Assembly (NCBI GenBank): GCA_013399695.1
Contig: VXAU01004370.1
Span: 41,272-105,271, forward strand
Length of the DNA stretch: 64,000 nt
Reading direction: 5' to 3'
Origin: Formicarius rufipectus
Taxonomy: Eukaryota; Chordata; Aves; Passeriformes; Formicariidae
Of the stretch, positions 63,791 through 64,000 are shown piece by piece (position 1 is the first letter of the stretch; each line of letters opens with the position of its first letter). Below the pieces are notes generated by a model that made no database searches, had not been told where the DNA came from, and saw only the letters and a list, made by a program, of their open reading frames with translations. A program made the translations under genes and the position numbers.

Positions 63791-64000
63791 AGTGTGATCA
63801 CAGTAATGTATCCTCTATCTTCAAAACAGTTTTTTAATGTGTTCCAGCCAGGACTGAAAATATCACACAAGTCACAGAACAATCGTCAAATTCTCATTAT
63901 CACCCTTAGTGTCAGAAGAAGTCAGTTTTATGGAGAAGGAGTTACTGAGACCTTAAGATTCCTGTGGTGTTTTCTCTTTTTTTTTTTTTTTTTAACCATG

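Larger units (their letters stand above)
47792..64000 (-). other. LDB2: 3' part of a large LDB2 intron, running off the window
   Basis: The intron ends with a pyrimidine-rich tract and TTCTTCCAG just before the exon at 47791. Its 5' end is beyond base 64000, since I find no sequence here for the exon ending NYLR that should come next. It is over 16 kb long, in line with the very long introns of vertebrate LDB2. Contents that I can name are a solo LTR (about 56270-57190), an ancient repeat relic (55012-55115), a palindromic homeodomain-type site (52218-52238) beside a small GC-rich patch (about 52305-52400), and poly(T) tracts at 48867-48879, 51787-51799, 63756-63787 and 63977-63993. Confidence 0.85.

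Overview
This window looks like bird nuclear DNA, most likely from a songbird. It is AT-rich with sparse coding sequence, interrupted exons, GT-AG splice sites and vertebrate poly(A) signals. It carries a CR1 LINE tail and solo LTRs of types I recognise from passerine and other avian genomes. Nothing prokaryotic is present: no operons, no CRISPR array, no plasmid or phage genes. Family names rest on recognition of sequence patterns, because no database search was possible.

The only protein-coding gene I can support is LDB2 (LIM domain-binding protein 2, also called CLIM1), on the minus strand. The window holds its last three coding exons: 47668-47791, 46405-46556 and 37188-37418. They join in frame with canonical splice sites and encode 168 residues, which is the C-terminal part of the protein: the end of the LDB/Chip conserved domain, a basic nuclear localisation signal in a Ser/Asn/Thr-rich linker, and the LIM-interaction domain. 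A 3'UTR of about 1 kb ends near 36.13 kb at an AATAAA. Everything from 47.8 kb to 64 kb is one large LDB2 intron whose 5' exon lies beyond the window.

The region left of the gene (1-36.1 kb) is intergenic. It holds four solo LTRs in two inverted pairs: 694-1251 (-) with 27179-27797 (+), and about 4900-5336 (-) with 19151-19527 (+). The last of these has a perfect 6-bp target-site duplication. It also holds a CR1 3' fragment, several very old amniote repeat relics, simple repeats, and non-repetitive AT-rich stretches with clustered homeodomain-type motifs that look like candidate regulatory elements. A fifth solo LTR (about 56270-57190, minus) lies in the LDB2 intron in the same orientation as the gene.

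I did not find a new biological system. The observations most worth checking are a NAGNAG tandem acceptor and a tandem donor flanking the NLS exon, the inverted LTR pairs as possible rearrangement substrates, and candidate homeodomain enhancers in and near a gene whose product bridges LIM-homeodomain factors.
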